Shown here: piece by piece, positions 55,236 through 56,040 of the stretch | Layout of the letters: each line of letters begins with the position of its first letter | How positions within the stretch are numbered: position 1 is the first letter of the stretch | NCBI GenBank assembly: GCA_038199375.1 | Contig: JBBPZA010000007.1 | Location: 1 to 56,040 of the forward strand | DNA from: JBBPZA01 sp038199375 | GTDB lineage: Bacteria > Actinomycetota > Thermoleophilia > Solirubrobacterales > Solirubrobacteraceae | Direction: 5' to 3' | Length of the DNA stretch: 56,040 nucleotides | Made by a program: the position numbers and the translations under genes | Notes under the pieces: model-generated | What the model was told of the DNA's origin: nothing | What the model saw: the letters and a program-made list of their open reading frames with translations, nothing else | Database searches by the model: none

Positions 55236-56040
55236 TCAGGCGGCGGCTTGCAGCTCGGCGATCACCTCCTCGTCGCGATGCTCGTCGGTGAGCAGTGCCA
55301 GCGATTCCTCGGAGAGGTAGCGTCGGGCGACGAGCCACTCGTCGTTCTGCTCGATCAGCAGCGCGCCGGCGAGGCGGATCGCGCTTTGGTCGTTGGGGAA
55401 GATCCCGACGACGTCGGAGCGCCGGCCGATCTCGCGGTTGACGCGCTCGAGCGGGTTGGTGGAGCGCAGCTTAGACCAGTGCGCCGCCGGGAAGGCGTAG
55501 AAGCCCAGGAGGTCCTCCTCGGCCTGCTCGAGCAGCTCTGAGACCTTCGGCGCCGGGACGCTCAGCCGCGCGATCACCTCGCCGCAGCGGTCGGTGGCCT
55601 GCCCGTGGCCCTCGGCGTTGAAGACCTCGCGCAACGCCGCGGAGACCATCCCGCGCTGGGCGGGGCGGCAGTGGCGCAGCATGTCTCTGACGAAGTGCAC
55701 CGTACAGCGCTGCCACGGGCAGGCGAGCACCCTGGCGATCGCGTTCTTGAGCCCGAGGTGCTCATCAGAGACGCACAGCCGCACTCCGCTCAGGCCACGC
55801 TCGCGCAGCGAGCGCAGGAAGCAGACCCAGAACGCCTCGGTCTCGATCTCGCCGATGTCCAGGCCGATCACCTCGCGCCGGCCGCTCTCGTGCACCGAGT
55901 AGGCGATCACCAGCGCCTTGGGGTAGACGTGGCCGCGGTCGCGTACCTTGACGACCTTGGCGTCGAGCCACAGGTAGGGGTGCGCGCCCTCAAGCGGCCT
56001 GTGGCGGAACGCGTCGACCTGGTCGTCCAGGCGCCGGCAC
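55236..56040 (-). CDS. IS256-family transposase, C-terminal part (continues beyond the window)
   Basis: The frame from the window edge to TGA at 55236 gives 267 residues: PLEGAHPYLWLDAKVVKVRD (first Asp), ALVIAYSVHESGRREVIGLDIGEIETEAFW, CVSDEHLGLKNAI (second Asp), CTVHFVRDML, and LRSTNPLERVNREIGRRS (Glu). This is the DDE set of the IS256/Mutator family. The N-terminus lies outside the window. Its end of the element should be between 55131 and 55236, but the partner inverted repeat cannot be seen. Confidence 0.92.
   Translation of the reverse strand, partial: CRRLDDQVDAFRHRPLEGAHPYLWLDAKVVKVRDRGHVYPKALVIAYSVHESGRREVIGLDIGEIETEAFWVCFLRSLRERGLSGVRLCVSDEHLGLKNAIARVLACPWQRCTVHFVRDMLRHCRPAQRGMVSAALREVFNAEGHGQATDRCGEVIARLSVPAPKVSELLEQAEEDLLGFYAFPAAHWSKLRSTNPLERVNREIGRRSDVVGIFPNDQSAIRLAGALLIEQNDEWLVARRYLSEESLALLTDEHRDEEVIAELQAAA

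Noticed and set aside
54538..55338. 266-residue minus-strand frame
   Set aside because: It lies opposite hspR and the promoter-bearing stub, with Arg/Pro-rich low-complexity sequence and no family match.

Overview
The window is about 56 kb of very GC-rich DNA (roughly 70% by eye) packed with short, tightly spaced operons. Frequent GTG and TTG starts, four-base stop/start overlaps (GTGA, TTGA) or one-base TGATG overlaps, and starts directly behind a -10 box all point to an actinobacterium. A DnaK-GrpE-DnaJ-HspR operon, glucosylglycerate genes, de novo inositol/phosphatidylinositol genes, a stand-alone LigD-type polymerase beside a stand-alone ATP ligase, and biotin-dependent acyl-CoA carboxylase fit that. 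A deep-branching class such as Thermoleophilia (Solirubrobacterales-like) is my inference; no rRNA gene is present to settle it.

Layout. 1-1500 is the end of an integrated element: an IS5-like transposase cut by the window edge, a tyrosine integrase that has lost its 5' end, and a tRNA-Phe gene that probably served as attachment site. 1.5-7.0 kb holds a MrfA-type helicase and the glucosylglycerate pair gpgS/gpgP, split by two small membrane-protein genes and a second copy of the gpgS tail. 7-13.7 kb: gpsA, three tandem Uma2 genes (one decayed), glycerate kinase, LigD-type polymerase, ATP-dependent ligase and a DtxR/MntR regulator. 13.7-25.6 kb: a TolB-like secreted propeller, an aminotransferase, sucCD, HAD and MBL hydrolases, a diguanylate cyclase, an acyl-CoA carboxylase alpha chain, and an lpd operon. 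25.7-29.3 kb is the thiamine locus: thiE facing a TPP riboswitch-thiO-thiS-thiG operon. 29.3-42.7 kb is a mixed core region: cupredoxin, argF, rlmD, a DUF433/DUF5615 pair, murB, an M48 protease, a quinone reductase, a GT4-PHP fusion with a uracil-DNA glycosylase-like gene, and a collagen-like secreted protein closed by a strong hairpin. 42.7-49.5 kb: vapBC, inositol-3-phosphate synthase with two phospholipid enzymes, a membrane protein, a dehalogenase-like hydrolase and endonuclease III. 49.5-54.8 kb: a membrane-anchored unknown and the dnaK-grpE-dnaJ-hspR operon. 54.8 kb to the end looks foreign: a small secreted-protein stub behind a palindromic promoter, a terminator, and an IS256-family transposase running off the edge.

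Connections. GpgS/GpgP make glucosylglycerate from 3-phosphoglycerate, and a glycerate kinase nearby could recycle the glycerate. Ino1 feeds inositol 3-phosphate to the CDP-alcohol phosphotransferase next to it, with a PAP2 enzyme in the same cluster. ThiO, ThiS and ThiG make the thiazole and ThiE joins it to the pyrimidine, under one TPP riboswitch on the thiO side.

The most notable signals are regulatory: repeated leaderless starts, head-to-head gene pairs sharing one symmetric -10 box (A-N3-TA-N3-T), a palindrome on the vapBC start, and a two-copy inverted repeat (GTCCTG-N27-CAGGACAG) found only between convergent genes. I did not find a convincing new defence or biosynthetic system. The integrase carrying an internal helix-turn-helix and the GT4-PHP fusion operon are the most unusual protein-level items.
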